Shown here piece after piece: positions 47,183 to 56,236 of a stretch of 64,000 nt of DNA. Position 1 is the stretch's first letter. Each line of letters begins with the position of its first letter. The stretch is from Thiosocius teredinicola (lineage in GTDB: Bacteria; Pseudomonadota; Gammaproteobacteria; Chromatiales; Chromatiaceae). The notes under the pieces were generated by a model. That model saw nothing but the letters and a program-made list of their open reading frames with translations. It was not told where the DNA came from and made no database searches. Where the stretch lies: positions 3,645,297 through 3,709,296 of the forward strand of contig NZ_CP019936.1 in the NCBI RefSeq assembly GCF_002009425.1, in the 5' to 3' direction. A program made the position numbers and the translations under genes.

Positions 47183-47611
47183 TCAGTTGGCCTTGTGTTT
47201 TGCGATATAGGCTTCCAACCCTGGATCAAGCTGTTCTGTGCCCGACGGATAGACGTGGCATGTCAACGTTGCGTAGTTGTCGAGATCAGTGCCGATAACG
47301 CAGGTTTCTTCAAACCGAAAGCCTTCCTGTTCAAAGCGGATTCGCACCACTTTAATCTTATCGCCAGTCGCCTTCTCAATTGCCCCGCTACCGACGACCG
47401 ACTTGCCGCCGACCTCGCGAGTAACGCGCATCCCGTCGCCGGCCACCTCGAAAACGGCCTGGCCGTAGTAGCTCTCCTCGGATCCCACACCTTTGCCTAT
47501 CAGGTGATAGGTGCCCAACACATAGTCCCGCAGAAACTCGTCAGGTAGCTCTTCCGCCCCGACCGAGGCCGTAGCCAGGAAAGCCGCCATCACCAAGATC
47601 CATTTTTTCAT
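47183..47611 (-). CDS. Exported protein of unknown function
   Basis: The 142-residue protein has a clean signal peptide, MKKWILVMAAFLATASVGA. The mature part is a beta-rich domain with a pair of Cys (CVIGTDLDNYATLTC) that could form a disulfide. I do not recognise it. The ATG at 47611 is preferred over the longer frame (47686) because it gives the signal peptide directly. Confidence 0.65.
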   Translation of the reverse strand: MKKWILVMAAFLATASVGAEELPDEFLRDYVLGTYHLIGKGVGSEESYYGQAVFEVAGDGMRVTREVGGKSVVGSGAIEKATGDKIKVVRIRFEQEGFRFEETCVIGTDLDNYATLTCHVYPSGTEQLDPGLEAYIAKHKAN

Positions 47612-47691
47612 CCTGTATCTCCAGATGTTGCCGCCGCAACAGAATATGAACGTGGAGTTTTGCCTATGCGCTTCACCCAAGAACAACCGCG

Positions 47692-48219
47692 CTACGCTTG
47701 TGCAATCTCCTTGCGGAAGCGCTCCATTGGAAAGTGTTTACCGGGACACTTCGTCTGCTCGCCGTCGACGTGTCCATGGCCGTCCACATGGTCCGCTGCA
47801 ATCCTGTAACGCTTCATGAGCGCTTTGGTCAAACCCACCAAGGCATCGTACTGCTTTTGCGGAACCGCATGCTGCTCAAAGTTGCCGATCAGGCAGATAC
47901 CGATGCCGCGCATGTTGCGGTCCGAGTTTCTGCCCGACACGTGGGCGCCCCAGATACCGTACTCCTGTCGCCAATCGGACGCGACCTCACCCATCGCCAT
48001 GCCGTTTCCGTTGCCGATAACATAATGGTAGGGAATCGCATCAACCGGATCGCGCACCTGGCGCTCTCTATGCACCTGCTGCAGAAATGCGATGTTGCCG
48101 AAGCCGCCGGCACTGTGGTGCACCACGATGTATTTCCAGCGCTCACCCCAGTACCAGCCCGCACTGCCCAGCGCGGCGACTGAGACCAACGATGTCGTTA
48201 GGAATTTTCGGCGATTCAT
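47692..48219 (-). CDS. N-acetylmuramoyl-L-alanine amidase / PGRP-type domain with Tat-like signal
   Basis: The 175-residue protein starts MNRRKFLTTSLVSVAALGSAG, a twin-arginine-like signal. The mature domain has the amidase_2 zinc ligands: IVVHHSAGG (His), HYVIGNG and, near the end, HVDGHGHVDGEQTKCPGKHFP (His and Cys). It would cleave the amide between MurNAc and the stem peptide of peptidoglycan, or bind peptidoglycan. Its neighbours are small exported proteins of unknown role. Confidence 0.82.
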   Translation of the reverse strand: MNRRKFLTTSLVSVAALGSAGWYWGERWKYIVVHHSAGGFGNIAFLQQVHRERQVRDPVDAIPYHYVIGNGNGMAMGEVASDWRQEYGIWGAHVSGRNSDRNMRGIGICLIGNFEQHAVPQKQYDALVGLTKALMKRYRIAADHVDGHGHVDGEQTKCPGKHFPMERFRKEIAQA

Positions 48220-48411
48220 GGACTCCGCCCCCGGCATATCGTCGATCCTGGTTCGGTTTCGCAGCGGTTCCCAGATACTACGGCTTGCAGAGAACCCCCT
48301 GCCGCTTGTGACCCCAGGCCACCTCTGGCCGGCGCTTACAAAGCATAAAAATACAGAGATCGCGCAAGGCCGGCCGATGACTGGTACACAGTTGCGACTG
48401 TTCCGCCAAAC

Positions 48412-48987
48412 TCACTCGCTGGTCTGCGGATTCGCCGCTGCCTGCCCGAGATCTACCGAACTGCAGTCCGCCCCACTCGCGATGCGCCCGGCAAAACCGT
48501 CGTCAGCCGGAACCAGAAATAAGAACACGCACTGATCGACTTCGAACCCCGCGTACGCGCTAGGTACACGGTACAAGCCGTCGTCGCTGCCTTTCACGAG
48601 ATACTCAAACCCATCCTCAACCTGCGGACGGCGATCGCTACAATTGTCCCCGAGTTCCGCGGTGGGTATTTGAAGCAATGCCGCCTGCCGGTACAGATAG
48701 CCCAATGCGTACCCACCATGAAACTCGATACTTTGGGCGATCCCGCGATTGAACGTAGGATTCGTGAAAGGGTCTTCGCGTACTTCGCGACTCTCAGGCA
48801 GGTTGACCGTCAGCTCTCCATCGATCTGACGTTTGTGCAAAACAGTCGCTGTGAGCTTCCGCTCATCCGGGTTCTCGACAGCAACGCAGGGATACAAGGT
48901 GATACAACCTGAAACCCACGGCAACATCAGGCAGAGCAATACCGCCCTTGTCGCCATGTAGAACCACACATTTCTGTTCCGCTTCAT
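48412..48987 (-). CDS. Lipoprotein of unknown function
   Basis: The 191-residue protein has a lipoprotein signal (FYMATRAVLLCLMLPWVSGC; lipobox Val-Ser-Gly-Cys at ~30-33). The rest has no known domain; it contains a basic-acidic segment ATVLHKRQIDGELTVN, then SIEFHGGYALGYLYRQAAL, and four further Cys residues. The frame extends to 49122, which overlaps the glutaredoxin-like gene, so ATG 48987 is preferred. Confidence 0.6.
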   Translation of the reverse strand: MKRNRNVWFYMATRAVLLCLMLPWVSGCITLYPCVAVENPDERKLTATVLHKRQIDGELTVNLPESREVREDPFTNPTFNRGIAQSIEFHGGYALGYLYRQAALLQIPTAELGDNCSDRRPQVEDGFEYLVKGSDDGLYRVPSAYAGFEVDQCVFLFLVPADDGFAGRIASGADCSSVDLGQAAANPQTSE

Positions 48988-49066
48988 GTCCGGCTTCCCA
49001 TTGCCGCGCTTTTTTGTGTCTCGAATTGTATCAGCGCAAGTCACATGCCCGGGTTCAAACGCTGAG

Positions 49067-49519
49067 CTATTGAACCCCGGCCCGCGCGTAGAGACGCTCA
49101 AATCCCTTCTCTGAGAAACCATTCATCCGCTGCTTGCCAACCAAGATCACCGGCACGCCGCGCGCTCCCAGTCGATCGTATTCGCGTTTGGCTTTGGCGC
49201 TCTTTTCGATATCGTATTCCGTGAAAGCAATGTTGTTCGAACGGAAATACTGTTTGGCCTTTTTGCAGTAACCGCACCAACTCGCCGAGTACAGCACCAC
49301 TTTCTTGCCGGTGTCGAATATCGAGGTGTCGTAGCTGACACTCTCATAGGTGTTCACCCGCACTTCGACCTTTTCAGTCTGCTGATCGACAGGCGGTTTG
49401 TCGGTGAAATGCACTTTGCCGTTGGCGTCAGTCCACCGATAGATATCTGCCGGCGCAGCGCTTGTCACCAGCAAACCGATGAGTGACAGCGGCACAACGG
49501 CGCCCAAACACTTTTTCAT
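49067..49519 (-). CDS. Exported DUF4124-glutaredoxin fusion protein
   Basis: The 150-residue protein has a signal peptide (residues 1-23). It is followed by a DUF4124 segment (IYRWTDANGKVHFTDKPP) and a glutaredoxin domain with the active site SASWCGYCKKAKQYF (Cys-Gly-Tyr-Cys) and the cis-Pro region RGVPVILVG. It should act as a periplasmic thiol-disulfide protein. This architecture is known from Gammaproteobacteria; the partner is unknown. Confidence 0.85.
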   Translation of the reverse strand: MKKCLGAVVPLSLIGLLVTSAAPADIYRWTDANGKVHFTDKPPVDQQTEKVEVRVNTYESVSYDTSIFDTGKKVVLYSASWCGYCKKAKQYFRSNNIAFTEYDIEKSAKAKREYDRLGARGVPVILVGKQRMNGFSEKGFERLYARAGVQ

Positions 49520-49883
49520 AATTCATCAACATCCCTGAAACCTTCAAGCGATTATGGCGCAAAAGCGTTTCGTTGATCGCGCCACTCGATGCATCAACGT
49601 CCGACGCACCGTGCAGTGAAAGCACAAAGGACCTTTCTTAGGAAGATGCTTCACAGCAATCAAGCATGCTCCATAGGCCTCCAACAAGCGTCAGAAACAT
49701 TTACAAATTTACAATTAGAATCAAATTCCTTACCGATTAAGCTTTTGACTGAGCGTTCATTTTCGTTTCGCCCATGGGTATTGGCATGATTTGTGGAGGC
49801 ATCGACACGGCCAAGGCGAGGCGCAGATCTCGCAAGTACGTTGTTATAGCTGTTGGAAGTAGTTGCAAGGACTTATAGGACAA
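49520..49883. other. Intergenic region with a possible IS110-type transposase remnant
   Basis: No full gene is present. A 34-codon frame from ATG 49774 to TAG 49878 starts MGIGMICGGIDTAKAR. The ICGGIDTAKA part resembles the first catalytic strand of IS110-family DEDD transposases, after which similarity ends. The preceding 49690-49760 is AT-rich. Confidence 0.3.
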
Positions 49884-50543
49884 ATGAAACAATATAAATG
49901 GACTGTGTTTGCCATTCTCTTCGTTGCACTCGTTGCCCCCGTATATGCATCGGTCATCACCGAAACCCGTCACGTCACCATCGATTCGAACTCAAGCTTT
50001 GCTACGGTGATAAGCGCCGGAGGCGAGAGCTTTATCCCTAACCAAACATTGACGACCCGGCTGCGTGGCGAATTTGACGTCGTGTTCGAAACCTACATCT
50101 GGGGCGAGGTCTACAACCTGGTGTCGAGCAATGGGGAGTTGTTGACGACGATCTATGAATATCCGCCGGAGACATGGATCAAGTTTGAGAACGTTAATAT
50201 CTTTGGTATCGACGAAACGGTCGGCATCGATCTGTCGATCCCGACCCGCCTTTCGAATCAAACGCTGGAAGGCAGCGACCACCCCTGCTGGTTCCCAAGT
50301 GACCCGCGTTCACTTTGCACAGGATTCACCAACGGGCCACTGTCGTCGCTCGAAGGCATGCTGACTGACGACGCAATCAGTTTGACGGGCGACTTTCCCG
50401 TTGGCTTTTTTGGCGCGGGGACGACATTCACCATCAACGGCTTTTTTGCCGATCCGGCGGCATCCGCTGGTGAAGTCCCGCTACCACCTACCTGGCTGCT
50501 TATCGCAGCAACGCTGTTCGCCGCCCGACGCAGGTTCAGCTGA
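49884..50543 (+). CDS. Exported protein with a PEP-CTERM-like sorting tail
   Basis: The 219-residue protein has an N-terminal signal (residues 5-23, WTVFAILFVALVAPVYA) and a C-terminal tripartite tail: VPLPPTWLLIAATLFAARRRFS. That is a proline-rich motif, a membrane helix and a basic end, as in PEP-CTERM/VPxxP-type substrates of exosortases. The mature domain is beta-rich with a Cys pair (CWFPSDPRSLC). No exosortase or polysaccharide genes are in the window. The ATG at 49884 has AGGA eight bases upstream. A hairpin ends the transcript. Confidence 0.78.
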   Translation: MKQYKWTVFAILFVALVAPVYASVITETRHVTIDSNSSFATVISAGGESFIPNQTLTTRLRGEFDVVFETYIWGEVYNLVSSNGELLTTIYEYPPETWIKFENVNIFGIDETVGIDLSIPTRLSNQTLEGSDHPCWFPSDPRSLCTGFTNGPLSSLEGMLTDDAISLTGDFPVGFFGAGTTFTINGFFADPAASAGEVPLPPTWLLIAATLFAARRRFS

Positions 50544-50568
50544 CATCCACCGTCGGTGACCCTTAGGC

Positions 50569-50600
50569 AACTGCCCGGCGACCCACATTGCCGGGCAGTT
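50569..50600. terminator. Hairpin between convergent genes
   Basis: AACTGCCCGGC (50569-50579) pairs with GCCGGGCAGTT (50590-50600), an 11-bp perfect stem with a 10-nt loop. It lies 26 bases after the PEP-CTERM-like gene and 14 bases from the stop of the opposing hydrolase. There is no long T-run. Confidence 0.55.
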
Positions 50601-50613
50601 CAGAATGACCTGC

Positions 50614-51468
50614 TCAACGTAGATTCGCATTCAGGAACTCCAGCACACGCGCTTCATACTCCTTTCCCGCAAAACGGTGCAGGTCCTGGTGCGAAGCGCC
50701 GTCAACAATCCATAGCTGCTTCGGCTGCGGCGCTTGAGCAAAGAGCGACTGGGTATCTTCCAGGCGCGTATGCTGGTCTTGATCGCCGGCGATCAACATC
50801 ACCGGTGCTTTGACCCGGCGAATAGCAGCAAGCGGTGACAACGACTGCTCGGATACGCCCAACCTGGGTTCCACCTGCCATACCAGCAGCGACGTCATCA
50901 ATCTGCCGGGGTCTCCAAGGCGGACAACCAGGCGGTTCTCGACAGCCTGTTCGAAGGTGCTGTAAACGGCCTCGAGAACCAAAGCATCGGCATCGAGCGG
51001 CGCATCTCCGAGCAGCGCCGCCGCACCGCCGAGAGATACACCGATCACACCGACAGGTCGACCATCGACCTTCTTGCGCAGAAAACCCAGCGCCGCACGC
51101 GCATCCTCGGATTCGAGGTAACCGAATGTAATCTGGTGTCCTTCGGTTTCGCCATGAGCCTGGAGGTCGATCATCAGCACGGCATAGCCGGTCCTGTTGA
51201 GAAACGCTGCGCGTTCGATCATCTCTCGACGGTCCGATCGCAGGCTGTGAAGCAACAACACGCCGCCTCGGGCTTCACTGCCACCCATGAACCAGCCATT
51301 GACCAGTCCACCGCTGGGACGGGCTATCGCGACGACATCGGTTCCGCTGGAACGTGGCGGGCTCCCCACGGCGCGTTGCTGTGGTGCCGACAACACGCTA
51401 CCCACCCACAGCACACCCGCGGCAGCCAACAAAAAGAGTGATGCGATAACAATCAGGAAGTTCTTCAT
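50614..51468 (-). CDS. Alpha/beta hydrolase with N-terminal membrane anchor
   Basis: The 284-residue protein has one hydrophobic segment (NFLIVIASLFLLAAAGVLWV) and an alpha/beta-hydrolase domain. The nucleophile elbow is IGVSLGGAAAL (Ser), the acid is in IAGDQDQHT (Asp), and the His is in VDGASHQDL. It probably faces the periplasm. It belongs to the broad dienelactone hydrolase/YqiA-like peptidase group, and no substrate can be named. The frame is open to 51495 but ATG 51468 fits the signal-anchor. Confidence 0.82.
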   Translation of the reverse strand: MKNFLIVIASLFLLAAAGVLWVGSVLSAPQQRAVGSPPRSSGTDVVAIARPSGGLVNGWFMGGSEARGGVLLLHSLRSDRREMIERAAFLNRTGYAVLMIDLQAHGETEGHQITFGYLESEDARAALGFLRKKVDGRPVGVIGVSLGGAAALLGDAPLDADALVLEAVYSTFEQAVENRLVVRLGDPGRLMTSLLVWQVEPRLGVSEQSLSPLAAIRRVKAPVMLIAGDQDQHTRLEDTQSLFAQAPQPKQLWIVDGASHQDLHRFAGKEYEARVLEFLNANLR

Positions 51469-51566
51469 CCCAACAGAACCAGCGTATGACGACATACCGC
51501 AAGACCGGGCTCGAAAGACCGCAGCGCGGCGGAAACGGGCACCCGCCCTATCGGGTGCCCTGCGCC

Positions 51567-51887
51567 TCAGTCTACTTCAACACAGGAAGTCTGATCGTCG
51601 TTGCAGACCACAATTTTGATACGACAGATTTCGAAGTCGTACTGATTGATATGACACGACCAATAGGTACCTACGATCAGCGGTACAGGTTCAGACGTGG
51701 GAATCTTATGAATCTTGAGCGACCGACTGACATCTCTCGGAAGAACAGACACCGTCTGCCTGAGATCCGGAGGAATCTCGGCCGCTTGTTGGTAGTCAGC
51801 ATAATCGGCAGCCTGCGCCGCGCCGATCGAATGCATCAAGGCCACCGTCGCAATGAACGCCCATCCCTGAAGTGCAGAATTACGCAT
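51567..51887 (-). CDS. Small exported protein of unknown function
   Basis: The 106-residue protein has a signal peptide (MRNSALQGWAFIATVALMHS to about AAQAA). The mature ~80 residues contain four Cys, the last three in CRIKIVVCNDDQTSCVEVD. The ATG at 51887 is preferred for AGGGAG nine bases upstream; an in-frame ATG at 51905 is the alternative. Confidence 0.55.
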   Translation of the reverse strand: MRNSALQGWAFIATVALMHSIGAAQAADYADYQQAAEIPPDLRQTVSVLPRDVSRSLKIHKIPTSEPVPLIVGTYWSCHINQYDFEICRIKIVVCNDDQTSCVEVD

Positions 51888-52243
51888 TTTGAATCTCCCT
51901 TTCATCCCTCTTGAGTTGGACCGGCAATGCTCACCAGAGGGAACACGTGGGCATTGCACTGGTGCAACGTGAGAGACAAAGGAAGAGACGACGGATCGAC
52001 GCCCGCCTTGCGAGCCTCAATACCGAATGACAAACCAACTTCCGTGTTCAGCAAGCAACGCTGCTATGTCTGCAGCGACTGATGCACTCCCTATGCGACG
52101 CCGACAACCTGTACAAACGGCACCGGCGGCCCTTCCGTGGTCTCATGATGCACCCCTTACAGGCTAGACAAGGCGTGGTTGTCGGCAAGGTGGGGAAATG
52201 CGCGCTGACTTGTAGGCAAACTTCCCGGTTGGATGTGAACGCG
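51888..52243. other. Intergenic region, no gene found
   Basis: These 356 bases between two same-strand genes have no convincing frame, repeat or terminator that I can support. Confidence 0.5.
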
Positions 52244-52705
52244 CTATTGGTCTAGCGTTGCACCCGATTCTGTCCATGGAATGCGCGACTGACTGCCGTA
52301 CATGTACAAGGCAAAGTAGATGGGCAGGTAGAGCAGCAGTGCAACACTGACAGCATCAAAGAAAACAGCATCAAGGGGTATGGATTCGCTCGAACCGTCA
52401 ACGAACCCCACGTAGGTAAGGACGATATCCGTGAGCAGCAGCACGTAAAAGTAGGCACGCCAGAATCGGGGACTCGCAATGCGCTTGCAGAAAGCAAATC
52501 CAAAGACACCCAGCAAGGCAATCAACATCGTGGCCGTGCCTACGTAGTCGTACCAAGCCAGATTCCACTCGACGAGTTCCCAGAACGATGTCACGGCAGT
52601 CAGCACCAGGATGACGAGGAAGTAGACTTTCCACCACACCGAACGCGTTTCGACGGCATGGTAGTCAAGATCGGCCTTCGGCGGACGGCAGGGATCCAAC
52701 GTCAA
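52244..52705 (-). CDS. Small integral membrane protein of unknown function
   Basis: The 153-residue protein has four predicted membrane helices (residues ~25-45 VYFLVILVLTAVTSFW, ~55-72, ~85-103 and ~112-135). The start is TTG at 52705, supported by AAGGA five bases upstream. No family is recognised. Confidence 0.6.
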   Translation of the reverse strand: MTLDPCRPPKADLDYHAVETRSVWWKVYFLVILVLTAVTSFWELVEWNLAWYDYVGTATMLIALLGVFGFAFCKRIASPRFWRAYFYVLLLTDIVLTYVGFVDGSSESIPLDAVFFDAVSVALLLYLPIYFALYMYGSQSRIPWTESGATLDQ

Positions 52706-52826
52706 TTTTCCTTAGTATTGCTACCTGTCATCGATGTGGATCTGGTGAATCGGCTTTTGGTTGCCCGCAACGCGAGAAAACACGACGGCGCTTGCCTTGA
52801 ATGCGCTCGCACGACCGCTTGCCGGA

Positions 52827-53402
52827 TCATGCAGGTCGCCGTCGGACAAACTGCATGGCGAACCCGATCATACCAAGCGCCCAACCCAACCATCCGACCT
52901 CAGGCGTCACCCTGCCGGTGTAGCTACCCGCCACGAGCGCAACACCCACGATGTAGAGACCCCACATGAGCATCACATAGGTCGGCCACAGTTTGATGTG
53001 TTTTTGTTTGATGCCTGCCTGCGTCAAGAACGAACCAATGTCCGCCGAATCGAAAACGTCGTCGAAGTCGAGTGTCGAATCCTGTTCGCCCGCCGTCATC
53101 AGCTCTTTTTCGACCAGCCCATCGATGATCCGGCCAACATCTTCGCTTCGGTCGATTCCGGTCAGGATCAGAATCTCTTTGACCGACCCGCCCGGCGTTT
53201 CGTTGGCTTCAGCGACCACCGCCCGGCAGATATCGTAGGCAGAGAGTTCGATGCGCGGCGAGTCGGGATGATTGTCGTGCTGTTGCTGCTCCAGGCGGTG
53301 GCACGCGCCCCAGATCCAAGCGATCGTTTCCTTTCTGTAGCCCAGCGACTGCGAGAGTTCGATCAGGCGAGCGTCGATCTGATCGTCCGTGAGTTGTTCC
53401 AT
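52827..53402 (-). CDS. Protein of unknown function with C-terminal membrane pair
   Basis: The 191-residue protein begins with a helical soluble part (MEQLTDDQIDARLIELSQSL) and ends with two membrane helices (residues ~140-160 YVMLMWGLYIVGVALVAG and ~168-185). I do not recognise it. A ribosome binding site (AAGGAAC) precedes the ATG. It is 49 bases downstream of the EAL-HDOD gene and may be in the same operon. Confidence 0.65.
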   Translation of the reverse strand: MEQLTDDQIDARLIELSQSLGYRKETIAWIWGACHRLEQQQHDNHPDSPRIELSAYDICRAVVAEANETPGGSVKEILILTGIDRSEDVGRIIDGLVEKELMTAGEQDSTLDFDDVFDSADIGSFLTQAGIKQKHIKLWPTYVMLMWGLYIVGVALVAGSYTGRVTPEVGWLGWALGMIGFAMQFVRRRPA

Positions 53403-53451
53403 GCTGCAGTTCCTTCGGGATGGGGTCGGCCAACGCCGCCAGCCGGGGTTG

Positions 53452-54687
53452 TTACATCTGCCCGGTCACACCGTAGGTCCAATGCAGGGCCTCTCGATAT
53501 ACGGTTTGCAGATCGTCTTCCGTCAGATTGCCGAACTTCATCTCGGGCCAGTGCACCTGCTCCATGGCAACTGCACAGGTAAGCGCCTCGCCCATCTGAC
53601 CCTCGCGCTGCAGAATTGCCGCCTTGACAGGCTCGGCCAAAGGCAGGTTGCCGATCACCTTCCGAATGGGCTGGTCCATCAGGATATCCAGCGCAGAGAA
53701 CATACCGACGGTGAAATAGCCGTCGGGCAGGATTTGCAGATGTGTCGCCAGCAGCTCGCAAACCTTGGCGCGCATCAAGGCGATCTCGATCATCGCCATG
53801 GGCTGATCGCCCGAGCCGCTCAACGCCAGCAGTGACACCAATTTGCGTATTTCATCGCGCCCAAGCAGTACCACCGCACGCTTGACTGAATCGACCTCGC
53901 TGCGCAACGCAAAGAACGGTGAGTTGACCAGTTTCAACAGGCGCACGCTCAGCGATACATCGCGCACGATCTTCTCTTCGAGCTCGGCGACCGTCGTATC
54001 GGGGTTGTGTACCGCCGCGAGCAATTCCATCACGGTCAGCTTGCTTACGCTCAGCTCACGAACATGGTGAGCGCGCGGGCTACCGAGAAAATAGCCCTGA
54101 AAATAGTCGTAGCCTTCGCGCCGATAGCGGTCGTAATCTTCGAGCGTCTCGATCTTCAGCGCGCGTAGCGCAAGATGTTTGTAGCGCTGTACGAACTTGG
54201 TGAAACGTTCGAGCTGAGTCGGGTCGATCTGTTTCACATCGACGCGCAGATGGTCGGCGGTCTCCATCATTCGCTTGTCTTTGATCGACTGCAGGCCGCC
54301 GATCGACAAGGTGTAACCCAGCTCTTTGAGCTGGTTGAGATCGGATATCAGGGTATCGTCTGCAACCAGGTTGTCGGGCAGGTCGAGCACGATCTGCTCG
54401 GCCGGCAGCTGGATCTGCGGCATCACATTGAGAAAGGCCCGGGTAACATTGATGACCGCCATTCGGTCATAGACCAACTCATGCAACCCCGTACCCAGCA
54501 CGGAGGCAGTCAGCACCTGCGCGGTCGCCTGGGTGGATTGAACGGGCACCGTCGAACCCGCCGGCGGGCGAAACAGCAACTCGTAGCCATACACCCCCAT
54601 CTGGCCGTTGTAGATCGGCTGGCGGGCGATCATCAGTTTGTGCTCGGCGGTCGGTTGTGACACGGCGTCGGCTGCTGGGGCGTCCAT
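53452..54687 (-). CDS. EAL-HDOD signalling protein with degenerate EAL domain
   Basis: The 411-residue protein has a YuxH-type architecture. The N-terminal EAL-like domain starts ARQPIYNGQMGVYGYELLFRPP; the catalytic ExL motif is replaced by ELLF, and later acidic motifs are poor, so c-di-GMP hydrolysis is unlikely. A HDOD domain follows (~residue 205 onward) with VSLSVRLLKLVNSPFFALR and AVVLLGRDEIRKLVSLLALSG. Such proteins often control motility or biofilm genes. The ATG at 54687 is preferred over 54747. Confidence 0.85.
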   Translation of the reverse strand: MDAPAADAVSQPTAEHKLMIARQPIYNGQMGVYGYELLFRPPAGSTVPVQSTQATAQVLTASVLGTGLHELVYDRMAVINVTRAFLNVMPQIQLPAEQIVLDLPDNLVADDTLISDLNQLKELGYTLSIGGLQSIKDKRMMETADHLRVDVKQIDPTQLERFTKFVQRYKHLALRALKIETLEDYDRYRREGYDYFQGYFLGSPRAHHVRELSVSKLTVMELLAAVHNPDTTVAELEEKIVRDVSLSVRLLKLVNSPFFALRSEVDSVKRAVVLLGRDEIRKLVSLLALSGSGDQPMAMIEIALMRAKVCELLATHLQILPDGYFTVGMFSALDILMDQPIRKVIGNLPLAEPVKAAILQREGQMGEALTCAVAMEQVHWPEMKFGNLTEDDLQTVYREALHWTYGVTGQM

Positions 54688-54971
54688 GAAAGACTTTGTC
54701 CTGATTGTAGATAGGAGAGTTGCCGGTGGTAATAGGCGCTTCGACAAAACGATCGGTTAAGTCTCGCGATCGGGCCGGTGGAAGGCAAAAAAGCGCCAAA
54801 TACCGCAATTTCCGCCTGGCGGACCGACGCAGCGGGCGGCGAAACTCAGCGCCGACCTTGGGAATATAGCGGCAGAAATGGACAGGAATTGACGTACCGA
54901 CAATGGGGTATCGGGCAAGCTTCCCAGGGTCGCAAGCGGCTGGGTGGCGGCTGGCCGGACGTCAAGAACGA

Positions 54972-55376
54972 CTAGATGTCGTACTCAAAGTGCCAATGGT
55001 CGCCGGTCTGCGCGAGCGCCTCGAACACCTTTTTGAATTCCTCAAGTTCGGCCAGCACGGCTGTGCGAGTCTGCTCGCTGAGGGAATGATAACTGCGCAC
55101 CCTGTCGACGTAGTCACCCATCAGCACCACACCCTGTTGCGCCTCGATCCAGAGCGGCGGATTGGCTGCGGCAATCTGTTCGTCGGTCGCACCCGCATCG
55201 CGCAGGAAATCAAACAATTGATCGTCCGGCAGATAGACGCACTCATCCAGACGCTTAAGACCGAACTCTTCGCCGATGGCCGATATGGCACCCAGGTGCA
55301 GCAACAGCATGGCGCCATGATTGGCCAACTGACCGAACTCGCCGGCCTCCTTGGCGACGACGTAGATCACGCTCAT
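54972..55376 (-). CDS. Protein of unknown function
   Basis: The 134-residue soluble protein begins MSVIYVVAKEAGEFGQLAN and is rich in Leu, Ala and acidic residues. An AGG-containing ribosome binding site precedes the ATG. No known domain is recognised. The 284 bases between its 3' end and the EAL-HDOD start hold no other gene. Confidence 0.6.
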   Translation of the reverse strand: MSVIYVVAKEAGEFGQLANHGAMLLLHLGAISAIGEEFGLKRLDECVYLPDDQLFDFLRDAGATDEQIAAANPPLWIEAQQGVVLMGDYVDRVRSYHSLSEQTRTAVLAELEEFKKVFEALAQTGDHWHFEYDI

Positions 55377-55473
55377 CCTGTACCTCCGCGGCTCGAGGCC
55401 CAGAAGATAGCACGCGGGGCGCGGACGACGGGATTTGAGACGGCTGTTGCGGCCAACAAGGGCCGCACCGCAG

Positions 55474-55809
55474 TCAGGCCTGACGCAGGCTCAGCTCGTT
55501 GGCCAATCGAACCAGTAACGTGCGGCGGGCGGTCGCGTGTTGCGCCGCGTGGATCAAGTTACGGGCAGTCACCGAGCTGTTCAATGATCGCCAACCGCCG
55601 CCGGGTACACGGTCTACCGACACGATATCCCACGCTGTGCCCTTGGAGTTGGGCTGTACGTGGTACGCCCGCACGCCGGCCTCGTCGAGCAATAGTCTTA
55701 GAGCCTTGCTGGCGTCCAGCGACCGGATGAGCGAGCGATCCGCCGCTTCGTCGTGCCGTCCGCGATCTGGCTCTGTGCGTTCTTGTTTGATTGCCAATGC
55801 TGTAGTCAC
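55474..55809 (-). CDS. Small protein of unknown function
   Basis: The 111-residue protein starts at GTG 55809 (GGAAG upstream). It is soluble, with a basic C-terminus (TARRTLLVRLANELSLRQA). No family is recognised. A longer frame on the other strand (55499-56086) has the composition of an antisense shadow, so I prefer this one, with limited certainty. Confidence 0.45.
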   Translation of the reverse strand: MTTALAIKQERTEPDRGRHDEAADRSLIRSLDASKALRLLLDEAGVRAYHVQPNSKGTAWDIVSVDRVPGGGWRSLNSSVTARNLIHAAQHATARRTLLVRLANELSLRQA

Positions 55810-56236
55810 TGCTGCGCTTCCCGAATTCGAGTTCCAACGTCCGGCCCACTGCCGGCATAACGGAACAGCACGAATCGCGCCATGGCTCAGGATGCCCGTC
55901 TTTGCGTCAACGAAGGTATTGAACGCGGCCGATTACCGCCAATGTGGTTTGATTTCCGCCAGCACGGTCCGGCGCAAATGCGCACTTGCGTGGTCGACTA
56001 GGTCTGCATCGTTTGCGATCGTGGCTGTGAGACGCGGCGGCGTCCCGCAGTGTGCGCAACAAAGCAAGTCAGGCCACCCCCGATAGCGTGCACGAAACCA
56101 AAATCGTCAGAAGATCAAGCCGACGCTGAGCGTGCCGAGGTGATGCGCAATGACGGAAGTGGCCGTTGAACACGCTAAGCCAACCGGACCGGCAGCCTGC
56201 CGCGGCCACCGGCCTGATCCGCCTGAGTGTGTTGAT
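55810..56236. other. Intergenic region with a possible detached beta-barrel C-terminus
   Basis: No complete gene is visible. On the minus strand, 56107-56157 would encode IAHHLGTLSVGLIF followed by a stop, which looks like the last strand of an outer-membrane barrel. It is one frame off the upstream 139-residue protein (see findings). Confidence 0.35.

Noticed and set aside
55499..56086. 195-codon plus-strand frame over the 111-residue minus gene
   Set aside because: Ser/Arg/Ala-rich shadow-like composition without a ribosome binding site.
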